From the NCBI GenBank assembly GCA_017442765.1, contig JAFRZC010000030.1, forward strand, positions 1 through 15,515: a DNA stretch of 15,515 bases. Direction: 5' to 3'. Source of the DNA: Prevotella sp. Its GTDB lineage: Bacteria; Bacteroidota; Bacteroidia; Bacteroidales; Bacteroidaceae. Shown here in pieces: positions 8,901 to 15,515 of the stretch (position 1 is the first letter of the stretch; each line of letters begins with the position of its first letter). The position numbers and the translations under genes are program-made. The notes under the pieces were generated by a model. It did not search any database. It saw nothing but the letters and a program-made list of their open reading frames with translations, and was not told where the DNA came from.

Positions 8901-9180
8901 CGGTTGGGTCGGCGGTTTCGTCGGCCTGATCGACAAGGCTGAGAGCCAGGTGACGATAGCCAACTGCGTGTCGATTGGCAACTGCTCATCGACAGGCGAC
9001 GGCTCGCCCCACTATGTCGGTCCGTTCATCTGCGGTAACGGCGCAGGCAACAATCCCAACGCCACCGTCTTCTTCAGTGGAAACATCAGCAATATCGACG
9101 CAGTGATGGAGGGCAGCTTCGACTGGCCCGACCGTAATGAGACCATCGACGGCGGCGACGTTCAGTACGCGACCAGCTGA
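5905..9180 (+). CDS. Secreted GLUG/beta-helix-like surface protein, three modules, prematurely ended by a frameshift
   Basis: Product of 1091 residues. A signal peptide is visible (residues 1-26, cleavage after GASA). Three homologous modules start near residues 30, 422 and 823. Each opens with a stretch like NPVGNYILMNDIDM, then SG.LHGNGHVI, VGLFG and a run of glycine-rich repeats (VGGIAGD, TGGLVGV, VGGFFGC), as in GLUG-motif proteins expected to fold as right-handed beta-helices. Modules 1 and 2 are each followed by an Ig-like segment, the first resembling BIG2 (NVVKVDGTTLEGLAAGTATITL, near 372-393). The role is unknown; adhesion or glycan binding at the surface is an inference from fold and PUL context. 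It begins 20 nt after the mannosidase stop and lacks its own visible promoter. The TGA at 9178-9180 looks premature: the missing tail is in the -1 frame at 9195-9455, and the intact product would have about 1183 residues. Confidence 0.82.
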   Translation: MCKSLLRLKKSFVFAFALMVSLGASAQTQITNEAGLRAMASNLAGNYVLANDITLTSEWAPVGNSGAPFTGTLNGNGHVIKGLSFNNAEADFVGLFGVASGATIQNLRVSGADVIGRNHVGIVAGRATAGTTITGTFTSGYVNGGDHVGGIAGDAGEDNSSSTIANCMSTVYVYSRYYQGGGIVGWARGTNLLENNIFLGTAYVGAWGGCGGIVGFYENGTTTLNGNICAAISLTGNIGEAPVNGGNRYTLGIAGGPLNDQSILIATDNYTSENTVVYNREGAEIDMSVYDEDHHGVIVTDAELKTPATYTTIGFGSAWSLASGRYPVLAGMAVPFDGDYIHTDVFPDFFLGTKFDTKAVSPLGRTVTITSSNQNVVKVDGTTLEGLAAGTATITLSTTGDAYIAGYTITKQITVTNMDTNIASAADLVKMSQNPSGEFNITADIDLAGVEFTPLPEFSGILHGNGHVIRNMHYENTNQNNVGLFSSTRSAIIEDLGFEDAYLVGRQNVGAVAGHVYGGIVQRVYVSNSYIRGYDHIGSIAGDMSNDFGEPSLISNCISDSRISTWQYQTGGLVGVANGGTLENSLFSGTLENAGNTCNCGLISLLDSDGVATTIQNCISAAAHINGGTNPRLINLAGRSITLLNNYVIASTLYGGATKPDTGDADSADGLLIDDSEAKTRDFYENTLGWDFDNTWKFFDGAEGQMYPVLKWMKAPLKVRFFDFNTDPLVYTTGEADYKDVSTIHGSWGQEFSLNITEGANLVDYDESSQLIWCSDPETFAYLGSGTVTISVGIAPSLANYFSVVGDNSFSFITTSQDELTEIRTAQDFINIGKNPVGNYILMNDIDMQGVAFDGLFNSEGSFSGVLDGQGHRVKNAKVEISSGNDKGIFGKTSGATFRNIAFENFQVLSTTSGANHVGLVGSANSTTFEKVAVTGQVIARDHVALLAGDASGVTVKDCYVWGEVTAYSQVGGFFGCTLEGACSVENSYFNGDLQAQTRGWVGGFVGLIDKAESQVTIANCVSIGNCSSTGDGSPHYVGPFICGNGAGNNPNATVFFSGNISNIDAVMEGSFDWPDRNETIDGGDVQYATS

Positions 9181-9194
9181 ATGTTGAGGATCTG

Positions 9195-9455
9195 ATGGAG
9201 CAGCAGACTTACCAGAGCATCGGTTGGGACTTCGCCGGCACATGGGGCTGGGACAAGACCAACTACGACTTCCCCGTGCTCAAGTCGCTCGGATACGTTC
9301 CTTACGGCATCAAGACCGGCATCTCCACAATGCACGATTCTGAATTCACAAAGCATAATGACGGTGCCGTCTATGACCTGCAGGGCCGCAAGGTCAACTC
9401 GCAGCCGCGACCGGGCATCTATATCGTCGGCGGCAAGAAAGTCGTGATTAAGTAA
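9195..9455 (+). CDS. Displaced C-terminal tail of the GLUG protein, with sorting-like domain
   Basis: This reading frame gives 86 residues from ATG 9195. That ATG is probably not a real start, because the frame is already open from 9141 and reads DQLNVEDL before it. Its first half (QQTYQSIGWDFAGTWGWDK, then YDFPVLKSLGY) is the kind of sequence that ends the modules of the upstream protein; compare ENTLGWDFDNTWKFFDG followed by YPVLKWM at its second module. The last 30 residues (VYDLQGRKV, then PRPGIYIVGGKKVVIK) match the short sorting-type C-terminus common on secreted Bacteroidales proteins. A single missing base between 9141 and 9180 explains the split, for example GCG-GAC read as GCGAC at 9169-9173. 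Alone, this piece lacks a signal peptide and is unlikely to function. Confidence 0.75.
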   Translation: MEQQTYQSIGWDFAGTWGWDKTNYDFPVLKSLGYVPYGIKTGISTMHDSEFTKHNDGAVYDLQGRKVNSQPRPGIYIVGGKKVVIK

Positions 9456-9470
9456 TTGGCAAAGCAAGCC

Positions 9471-9511
9471 CGTCGTTTGGAAAAGCCCCCACCCCACTTT
9501 TCCAAATGACG
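9471..9511 (+). terminator. Hairpin after the GLUG gene, possible terminator or attenuator
   Basis: Arms 9471-9485 and 9497-9511 pair over 15 bp with one G-U pair around an 11-nt C-rich loop, 16 nt after the stop at 9455. Only a short GTCTTTT follows the right arm, so termination would be partial at best. That could lower readthrough into susC. Confidence 0.5.
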
Positions 9512-9522
9512 GTCTTTTAGGA

Positions 9523-9585
9523 AAAATTCCCTAGGGAATTTTGTGCGAAAGACCGTCTTTCGCAACCTGAAAGACCGTCTTTCAG
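9523..9585. repeat. Palindrome and two repeated hairpins before susC
   Basis: A 20-bp perfect palindrome lies at 9523-9542 (AAAATTCCCTAGGGAATTTT). Two hairpins follow: 9544-9564 (9-bp stem, CCG loop) and 9567-9585 (8-bp stem, CCG loop). They share the 15-nt direct repeat GAAAGACCGTCTTTC at 9547-9561 and 9569-9583. The core AAAGACCGTC is also the reverse complement of 9508-9517, so the first hairpin's flank can pair with either copy. This could be a regulatory leader for susC or a copy of a dispersed intergenic repeat. Confidence 0.65.
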
Positions 9586-9621
9586 AAATCAACGATGTAA
9601 CTATCAAATTCTAATATCTAT

Positions 9622-12600
9622 ATGAATGTATTGAAAACAGCAAAACTATGGAAGTCGCTGATGCTTCTCATGGCATTGGTGCTTTCCATGCCTGCCTTTG
9701 CCGGTCCGGTGAAAGTGTCTGGCCGTGTTCAGGATGTCGAGGGCGAGCCGCTCATTGGCGTTACCATTCAGGAGAAGGGTACGACCAACGCGGTCATCAC
9801 CGACCTCAACGGCCAGTACAACATCACCGTTTCCAGCGAGAAGGCCGTGCTTGTGGTCTCATACGTGGGTTTCAAGCCGGAGGAGAAGAAGGTGAACGGC
9901 ACACTGATCGACTTCATTCTTCACGAAGACGTGAGCAAGCTCGACGAGGTTGTCGTTACGGGTTACACGACCTCAAAGAAGGTATCCGTGCTCGGTGCCC
10001 AGTCGTCGCTGAAGATGGAGCATGTGAAGGCTCCTGTGGCCAACATGTCGTCGGTGCTTGCCGGTCGCGTGTCGGGCGTGGTGTCGGTGCAGCGAACGGG
10101 TGTTCCCGGACAAGACGACTCCGACATCTGGATTCGTGGTATCTCCACGCTGACCAACCGCAACGAGGGTCCGCTGGTGCTCGTCGATGGTATCGAGCGC
10201 AGCTTCAACAACCTCGACCCCGAGGACATTGAGTCGATCACCGTGTTGAAGGATGCTGCCTCGACAGCCGTCTATGGTGTGCGCGGCGGTAACGGTGTCA
10301 TCATCATCACCACCAAGCCCGGCGAAGTGAGCAAACCCAAGTTCTCGTTCGACATCTATCAGGGCATCACGTCGCTGACCCGTGTGCCCGACCTTGTCGA
10401 TGGCATCGAGTACATGGATGCCGTGAACGAGGCCTATCGCACATCGCGCGGCTCGAACTATTACGGCGACATCCAGATCTTGAATACCAAGCTGGCCAAC
10501 AACATGACGCTCACACCCGAGGACATGGAGACCGCTCAGGGACTCTATGGCGACGGCGCGGGCAACCTCGTGCTGCCTGCCTCGGTCAATAAGTACCTCT
10601 ATCCGAATGTCGATTGGATGAAGGAACTATACCATAAGACCGGCTGGAACCGTCGCGCCAACGTGAATATCCGTGGTGGTGCGCCCAATGCCAGCTATTA
10701 TATCTCGCTGTCGTACTACACAGAGAAAGGTCTGACCAAGCGCGACAAGGCGCAGGACTACAGTTCGGAAATCGACTACGACCGCTACAACTTCCTGACC
10801 AACGTGAACCTGAAAGCCTCGAAGACCACGAATATTGACGTGGGTGTGAGCGGCTGGCTCTCGAGCGGAAACTATCCGCACATCGGCCTGGGCGAGATTT
10901 TCACCAAGGCGATGAGCACCAACCCCGTGCTCTATCCCGTTCAGTACGCTAACGGTCTGAACCCGGGCTCAACACCTGAAAACCGAGAACTCGACTCACC
11001 TTGGGTGACGTTGACCCGTCGCGGCTATCAGACTCAGCACCAGACACAGATTAACACCAACTTGAAGCTGACGCAGGACCTCGGATTCTGGAAGTGGAGC
11101 AAGGGTCTCACCGCCCGTGCGTTGATAGCCTTCGACGTTCGTGCCACGCAGTCACTTCATTATGCTGTTGACGACTCCACGTGGAAGCCGACGGGTGGAC
11201 AGCGTCAGGGTGTGTGGGTGGAAGACACCCGCCTCTATCCCCAGGCCACCGACGCGGAAGGCAACCTTGTTTGGCAACAGGCTGTCGATGCTGAGGGCAA
11301 TCTCATGTGGGATACTGATGCAGAGGGCAATCAGGTTCCAGTTTATGCGGTTGATGCAAGCGGCAACAAAATCCCCGTCCTCGACACCGACCCCACCAAG
11401 ATTCTGCTCAGCGAGCAGTACAAGGGCAACTCTTCGATGAGTGTGAGTTCCGACAAGTGGGTTTACCGCACGTTCTACTTCGAGGCGGCTCTCGACTACA
11501 AGCGCATCTTTGCCAAGGATCATACCGTGACCGGCCTGGTGCTCTTCAACCTGCGCAACTATCTCGATGCCAACGGCGCCAGCCTCTTCACCACACTGCC
11601 CTATAAGCAACAGAGCCTGTCGGCACGTCTGACCTACGACTACAAGAACCGCTACTTCGTGGAGACCAACCTCGGCTACACCGGCTCGGAGAACTTCGAA
11701 CCCGGACACCGTTTCGGATTCTTCCCCGCATGGGCCATCGGCTGGGTACCCTCCAACGAGCCGTGGTGGAAGCCCGTCTCCAAGGTCATCTCGTTCCTGA
11801 AGTTCCGCTACTCCGACGGTACGGTCGGCAACGACTCGTCGGGCGAGCGCTTCAGCTACTTCACCAAGATTGGCAGTGGCAGCAGCCGCAACACCTATTG
11901 GGGTAACTCTGGTCTGGCCTACGAGAACTACGGCTATAAGCCGCAATGGTCGAAGGTGCGCAAGCAAGACCTCGGTATCGAGATCAACTTCCTCAACGAC
12001 GACCTCACCTTCGTGTTCGACTTCTTCAAGGAGCGCCGCTCCAAGATCTTCGTTGAGCGTGCCAACGTTCCCCTCATCGCCGGTTTTGCCCGCAGCATCT
12101 CGGCCAACGTGGGTATCGTGGAGAACAAAGGTTACGAGGCCGCCTTTGAGTATAGCCACCAGTTCGGCAAAGACTGGTTCGTCTCGTTCCGTGCCAACAT
12201 GACCGAGAACAAAGACAAGGTCATCGAGAACGCCCAAGCCGACCCCGCCTATCCCTGGCTCGACCGTCGCGGCCACAACGTGCTGGCCGAGTGGGGCTAC
12301 GTGGCCGAGGGTCTCTATACCAGTGTGGAGCAGATTCAGGAGCGCGGCATCTCGCAGTTTGGCGAGACCTATCCTGGTGAGCTTGTGGCTCCGGGCGACA
12401 TCATGTATAAGGACATGAACGGCGACAACCACATTGACGAGTACGACCAGGTGTGCATCAGCCGAGGCGACGTGCCCCGCATCTACTATGGCTTCGGTGG
12501 CGACATCCGCTACAAGAACATCGGTCTCGGTATCCTGTTCCAGGGTGTGGCCGATGCCGAGCGCATCCTGCGCGGCAACGGTATCCGTCCGTTCACCTCT

Positions 12601-12975
12601 ACCTCGGGCGGCGGCACGCTCTACTCGAATATTTCCGATCGTTGGAGTGAGGATAATCCCACGAAGACCGACGTGTTCTATCCGCGTCTGGCATGGGGAC
12701 AGAACGACCCGCACAACATCAACAACTTCCAGACCAGCACCTGGTGGAAGCGCGACGTGAGCTTCATGCGCCTCAAGCAGTTCACCGTGTCCTACTACTT
12801 CCCGAAGCGTTGGCAACAGAGCGGTTTCCTGCGGGGCGGGCGATTCTACGTGATGGGCGAGAACGTGTTCACGTTCAGCAAGTTCAAACTGTGGGATCCC
12901 GAGCTGAATACGGACAATGGTATTTCCTATCCTAACGTCCGCACGTTCTCCGTCGGTGTGAACTTTAATATTTAA
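9622..12975 (+). CDS. susC-like: SusC/RagA-family TonB-dependent outer-membrane transporter
   Basis: Active importer of oligosaccharides across the outer membrane, powered by TonB and paired with the SusD-like lipoprotein that follows. The product has 1117 residues, within the usual range. A signal peptide ends near MPAFA (residue 27). A carboxypeptidase-regulatory-like domain (about 30-105, VKVSGRVQDVEGEPLIGVTI) follows, then LDEVVVTGY at 107-115. The plug carries the SusC signature (DIWIRGISTL, PLVLVDGIE, VLKDAASTAVYGVRGGNGVI). The rest is a beta-barrel rich in aromatic-ended strands, ending in FSVGVNFNI. An unusual set of DAEGN repeats occupies residues 544-582, probably an external loop. 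The start at 9622 is supported by the signal peptide. No TAnnTTTG promoter was found in the 166 nt before it, so it is probably transcribed from upstream through the hairpin cluster. The substrate cannot be read from the sequence. Confidence 0.95.
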   Translation: MNVLKTAKLWKSLMLLMALVLSMPAFAGPVKVSGRVQDVEGEPLIGVTIQEKGTTNAVITDLNGQYNITVSSEKAVLVVSYVGFKPEEKKVNGTLIDFILHEDVSKLDEVVVTGYTTSKKVSVLGAQSSLKMEHVKAPVANMSSVLAGRVSGVVSVQRTGVPGQDDSDIWIRGISTLTNRNEGPLVLVDGIERSFNNLDPEDIESITVLKDAASTAVYGVRGGNGVIIITTKPGEVSKPKFSFDIYQGITSLTRVPDLVDGIEYMDAVNEAYRTSRGSNYYGDIQILNTKLANNMTLTPEDMETAQGLYGDGAGNLVLPASVNKYLYPNVDWMKELYHKTGWNRRANVNIRGGAPNASYYISLSYYTEKGLTKRDKAQDYSSEIDYDRYNFLTNVNLKASKTTNIDVGVSGWLSSGNYPHIGLGEIFTKAMSTNPVLYPVQYANGLNPGSTPENRELDSPWVTLTRRGYQTQHQTQINTNLKLTQDLGFWKWSKGLTARALIAFDVRATQSLHYAVDDSTWKPTGGQRQGVWVEDTRLYPQATDAEGNLVWQQAVDAEGNLMWDTDAEGNQVPVYAVDASGNKIPVLDTDPTKILLSEQYKGNSSMSVSSDKWVYRTFYFEAALDYKRIFAKDHTVTGLVLFNLRNYLDANGASLFTTLPYKQQSLSARLTYDYKNRYFVETNLGYTGSENFEPGHRFGFFPAWAIGWVPSNEPWWKPVSKVISFLKFRYSDGTVGNDSSGERFSYFTKIGSGSSRNTYWGNSGLAYENYGYKPQWSKVRKQDLGIEINFLNDDLTFVFDFFKERRSKIFVERANVPLIAGFARSISANVGIVENKGYEAAFEYSHQFGKDWFVSFRANMTENKDKVIENAQADPAYPWLDRRGHNVLAEWGYVAEGLYTSVEQIQERGISQFGETYPGELVAPGDIMYKDMNGDNHIDEYDQVCISRGDVPRIYYGFGGDIRYKNIGLGILFQGVADAERILRGNGIRPFTSTSGGGTLYSNISDRWSEDNPTKTDVFYPRLAWGQNDPHNINNFQTSTWWKRDVSFMRLKQFTVSYYFPKRWQQSGFLRGGRFYVMGENVFTFSKFKLWDPELNTDNGISYPNVRTFSVGVNFNI
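11251..11367 (+). repeat. DAEGN tandem repeats inside the SusC-like gene
   Basis: The motif DAEGN occurs at residues 544, 556 and 566 and as DASGN at 578, spaced 10-12 residues apart, within text such as AVDAEGNLMWDT. Codons for the same residues differ between copies (GACGCGGAAGGC, GATGCTGAGGGC, GATGCAGAGGGC), so the duplication is old or selected at protein level. Confidence 0.7.
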
Positions 12976-12977
12976 GA

Positions 12978-12983
12978 AAGGAG
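12978..12983 (+). promoter_or_regulatory. Strong Shine-Dalgarno for the SusD-like gene
   Basis: AAGGAG lies 7 nt before the ATG at 12991 and starts 2 nt after the susC stop codon. Such a clear site is unusual for Bacteroidota and is absent before the other genes here. It supports this start and independent re-initiation on the shared mRNA. Confidence 0.7.
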
Positions 12984-12990
12984 AAAGACG

Positions 12991-15066
12991 ATGAAAAAGT
13001 ATATTTTAGGATTATTGTTTGCAGGTGTGGGCGTATTTGCGCTGACCTCTTGTGACGACTATTTCGACGACGTGCCCAACAATGCCACATCGCTCGAGGA
13101 TGTGTTCTCCAATCGCGGTCAGACGCTGAACTGGCTCTCCAACGTCTATTCGTATATTCCCGACCCGATGAAGCCGCGCTACAACAGCCGCACGAGCACG
13201 GGCATGATGATGTTCGCCTCGCTCTCGGGTCACCTGCCCTGGACCGACGGCGACAACGGCAAGGCCCTGAACATCATCCAGGGAACGCTCTCGCCCTCTA
13301 CCGGCTGGGTGAGCTCGCTGTGGACCGACTTCTATCGCGGCATCCAGTATGCCAACATTTATCTGGCTCATGCCGATGAGTGCGATGCGCTGTCGGCGAA
13401 GGAGAAAGCATGGACGAAGGCTGAGTGCCGTGCCCTGCGCGCCTACTACTATTTCTGCCTGATGAAGCACTACGGCCCTGTGCCCATCATCGGCGACCGC
13501 ATCTTCGACGTGGCCGACCCCATCGATGAAATGTCTATCCCGCGTTCGACGGTTGACGAGTGTTTCGACTACATCCTCAGCGAGTTCGACGATGTGCTGG
13601 CTTCGGGCAATCTGGTCAGCCAGTACGACAGCAACGGTGCTTTCGACCGCCAGTATGCCGGCAACATGACACAGGAGGCCGTTGAGGGCATTCGCTCGGT
13701 GGTACTGCTGTTCCGTGCCAGCTACGTCTTCAATGGCGACCCCTACTACAAGGATCTGTCCAATCAGGATGGCACCAAGCTGTTCCCGCAGGCTCGCGAC
13801 GAGCAGAAATGGGTCGATGCCCGCGATGCCGCCAAGAAAATCATCGATAATCCGCAGTGGAAATTGGTCTACCGTAATAGCGGCGGCTCGTTAGTGAACA
13901 GCATCTCGCAGTCGAACCCCTATCAGTCGGTGTTCTTCGCCAGCTTCGGATCCGGCAGCAACGAAGAGATGATCGTGCTCCTCACATCACCCGACCACGA
14001 CTGCTATCCTATGGTTCCGCGCTTCAACGGCGGCTCGCTTGGCGGAAACTACGGCAACGTCGATCATGGTGCCGGAGCCTATACCGTGCCCCTGGAGTTT
14101 GTCGACCTCTACTTCACCAAGAGCGGCAAGCGCATTGAGGACGAGGAGCCCTACAACGCCAGCACGCGCTCGGGCTATTTCACCTACGACACGGAAGACC
14201 CCGTAGCCTCCAACGCCGAGTCGGCGCTCATACAGCCGCGCCTGACCGACTACATGGAGGATCGCTACACCTATTTCACCGTGCAGTCGGGTCATGGCAT
14301 CATGAAGCAGTTCCTCGGCCGCGAGCCGCGCTTCTACCACGACATCAACTTCCAGAACCGCCCATGGAACTACGGCAACGGCAATAACGCGCCCACCGAG
14401 ATGAACTATTCGGGCAACTCCGGCCCTAACTCCACCGGTACGCACGACTATCCCATCTTCGGAACCATGTCGCGCAAGATTGTCTATTACAACACCAGCG
14501 GCTGGGACTACACCATCCTGCTCCGTCTGGGCGAGGTCTATCTGAACTACGCCGAGGCCTGTGCCGAGCTGGGCGACCTGAAGGAGGCCCTGGCCTATGT
14601 GAACAAGGTTCGCGCCCGCGCCGGTGTGGCCGAGTACAAGGAGGAGGGCACGCAGAGCACCAAGGGCTCGCGCGGTGAGGACCGGCTGTTCCCGCCGGGC
14701 GGCTACACGAAGGACAACATCCTGCGGCTCATCTACCGCGAGCGTCTGATTGAGCTGGCCTTCGAGAACAAGCACTACTACGACGTTCGCCGCTGGGGTG
14801 TGGCCGACGGCCGCTGGCGCACCGACGGTCCTGAGCTGACCGACGGCTGGATCTATCCCGCTTACCACAAGGGTGGCGAAGGCGGCGACATGACGGGGTT
14901 CGATGTCAACGGCTCGACCTCGGCCACCGACCTCAACTTCTACAGGCGTGTCGTCCAGCAGCACCGCATCTTCACCAAGCGCATGACGTTCCTGCCCATC
15001 CCGCAGAACGAGATCAACCGCGACAAAGCCTGTGTGCAGACCACCGGATGGGAGAGCGCGGAATAG
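12991..15066 (+). CDS. susD-like: SusD/RagB-family glycan-binding outer-membrane lipoprotein
   Basis: Surface lipoprotein that caps the SusC barrel and captures oligosaccharide. The product has 691 residues, somewhat longer than many SusD proteins. The lipoprotein signal MKKYILGLLFAGVGVFALTS precedes Cys21, and the acidic residues after it (DDYFDD) resemble a Bacteroidota surface-export signal. SusD helical motifs are visible: CRALRAYYYFCLMKHYGPVP near 146-165, LRLGEVYLNYAEACAELGD near 511-529, RERLIELAFENKHYYDVRRW near 583-602, and the family's C-terminal LPIPQNEINRD from 668. The gene starts 15 nt after susC, as expected for a co-translated pair, and ends just before a strong terminator. 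No separate surface glycan-binding protein gene follows within the window. Confidence 0.95.
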   Translation: MKKYILGLLFAGVGVFALTSCDDYFDDVPNNATSLEDVFSNRGQTLNWLSNVYSYIPDPMKPRYNSRTSTGMMMFASLSGHLPWTDGDNGKALNIIQGTLSPSTGWVSSLWTDFYRGIQYANIYLAHADECDALSAKEKAWTKAECRALRAYYYFCLMKHYGPVPIIGDRIFDVADPIDEMSIPRSTVDECFDYILSEFDDVLASGNLVSQYDSNGAFDRQYAGNMTQEAVEGIRSVVLLFRASYVFNGDPYYKDLSNQDGTKLFPQARDEQKWVDARDAAKKIIDNPQWKLVYRNSGGSLVNSISQSNPYQSVFFASFGSGSNEEMIVLLTSPDHDCYPMVPRFNGGSLGGNYGNVDHGAGAYTVPLEFVDLYFTKSGKRIEDEEPYNASTRSGYFTYDTEDPVASNAESALIQPRLTDYMEDRYTYFTVQSGHGIMKQFLGREPRFYHDINFQNRPWNYGNGNNAPTEMNYSGNSGPNSTGTHDYPIFGTMSRKIVYYNTSGWDYTILLRLGEVYLNYAEACAELGDLKEALAYVNKVRARAGVAEYKEEGTQSTKGSRGEDRLFPPGGYTKDNILRLIYRERLIELAFENKHYYDVRRWGVADGRWRTDGPELTDGWIYPAYHKGGEGGDMTGFDVNGSTSATDLNFYRRVVQQHRIFTKRMTFLPIPQNEINRDKACVQTTGWESAE

Positions 15067-15080
15067 ACATCATAGGCCTT

Positions 15081-15145
15081 TACGGCCGACAGCATTCAGC
15101 CCGAGGCAATGCCCCGGGCTGAATGCTGTCGGCCGTAGTTTTTTT
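15081..15145 (+). terminator. Strong intrinsic terminator of the PUL operon
   Basis: Arms 15081-15103 and 15115-15137 are perfect reverse complements over 23 bp, GC-rich, with an 11-nt loop, followed by a run of seven T at 15139-15145. It sits 15 nt after the SusD stop codon and marks the end of the transcription unit. Confidence 0.93.
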
Positions 15146-15171
15146 GTATTTTTTAATAGTTGGAGGGGTGA

Positions 15172-15515
15172 ATTTTTTTGTACGGTAATTCCTCCATGTT
15201 CTCGGGCTGTGCCAACCTGAATTATGTGAAGTGCCTCGCCACCGACATCTCGGCCGATTACTGCACAACCAACTGGCTCGGCAACGTCGCCGCCACCGGC
15301 ACTTTCGTCAAGGCCACCGGCATGGAAAACTGGACTGTCGGTCCCGATGCCGACGACAATGTCAACGGCATCCCCGAAGGCTGGACGGTGGTGAACGATG
15401 CCAACCCCACGCTCTCGCTGGCCGACAATGCCGACAACAGCGACATCATCAGCGACGCGGCCGCGAGCGGACAGGTGTACGATGTCACACTCGCCGGGCG
15501 CACGTTCAGCAAGGA
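15172..15515 (+). CDS. BspA-like surface-protein fragment lacking its 5' end, running off the window
   Basis: The frame is free of stops from just after TGA 15169-15171 to the window end. Its product matches an internal piece of Bacteroidales BspA-type leucine-rich surface proteins (MFSGCANLNYVKCLATDIS, then GTFVKATGMENWTV, GIPEGWTVV). It then continues into a second module usually found near the C-terminus of such proteins (LADNADNSDIIS, VYDVTLAGRTFSK). Possible starts are TTG 15178, with GGAGGGG 9 nt before it, and ATG 15196. Neither gives a signal peptide, and the LRR repeats that should precede this segment are missing. Together with the position 27 nt behind the terminator's T-run, this suggests a truncated pseudogene, a recombination junction, or an assembly join. 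Confidence 0.65.
   Translation, partial: MFLYGNSSMFSGCANLNYVKCLATDISADYCTTNWLGNVAATGTFVKATGMENWTVGPDADDNVNGIPEGWTVVNDANPTLSLADNADNSDIISDAAASGQVYDVTLAGRTFSK

Noticed and set aside
9141..9180. Programmed -1 ribosomal frameshift joining the two parts of the GLUG gene
   Set aside because: No slippery heptamer of the X XXY YYZ type and no obvious downstream stem at the right distance. A one-base deletion or error is simpler.
9523..9585. Terminal inverted repeats of an insertion sequence
   Set aside because: No transposase gene and no matching target duplication were seen; the repeats form local hairpins instead.
11152..12816. 554-codon minus-strand reading frame
   Set aside because: It lies wholly opposite the clearly recognised SusC-like gene, and its product has no recognisable domain. 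High GC coding DNA often leaves the opposite strand open.
13987..14964. 325-codon minus-strand reading frame
   Set aside because: Antisense shadow of the SusD-like gene; it is valine- and alanine-rich with no family signature.
15032..15268. Short ORFs on both strands over the SusD end and terminator
   Set aside because: They cross the terminator hairpin and have no coding signature.

Overview
This window is a polysaccharide utilization locus (PUL) of a Bacteroidota bacterium, most likely of the Bacteroidales and Prevotella-like. The evidence is a SusC/SusD pair, a DUF6377-type membrane regulator, a promoter of the Bacteroidota form (TTTG-N20-TAnnTTTG), type IX secretion (T9SS)-like C-terminal sorting domains, and a BspA-type surface-protein fragment. 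Coding DNA looks GC-rich and intergenic DNA AT-rich. All recognised genes are on the + strand.

Layout. (1) 3-1322: C-terminal part of a membrane-anchored DUF6377 regulator whose 5' end lies outside the window. (2) 1323-1861: a 539-nt AT-rich intergenic region with a hairpin behind the regulator, a possible first promoter near 1449-1476, about 300 nt of unassigned sequence with one 10-bp stem, a 16-bp palindrome, and a near-consensus promoter at 1807-1838. (3) 1862-5884: a secreted GH38 alpha-mannosidase of 1340 residues with extra beta-sandwich modules and a T9SS sorting domain. (4) 5905-9180 plus 9195-9455: a secreted GLUG/beta-helix-like protein of three modules, split near its C-terminus by an apparent 1-nt frameshift. 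(5) 9471-9585: a cluster of hairpins and palindromes. (6) 9622-12975: SusC-like TonB-dependent transporter. (7) 12991-15066: SusD-like lipoprotein. (8) 15081-15145: strong intrinsic terminator with a perfect 23-bp stem. (9) 15172-15515: a 5'-truncated BspA-like fragment running off the window.

How it may work (inference). The regulator would sense a glycan signal and control the promoter at 1807-1838. The T9SS-exported mannosidase would trim alpha-mannosides at the cell surface. The GLUG-type protein, also with a sorting-like tail, may bind glycan or adhere. SusC/SusD would import released oligosaccharides. The likely substrate class is an alpha-mannose-containing glycan such as fungal mannan or host N-glycan. 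That rests on the GH38 assignment alone.

The most notable points are the frameshift splitting the GLUG protein, a low-complexity repeat family placed in frame and in opposite orientations in three linkers of the mannosidase, the hairpin cluster before susC, and the headless BspA fragment behind the terminator. I did not find a clearly new defence or mobile system.
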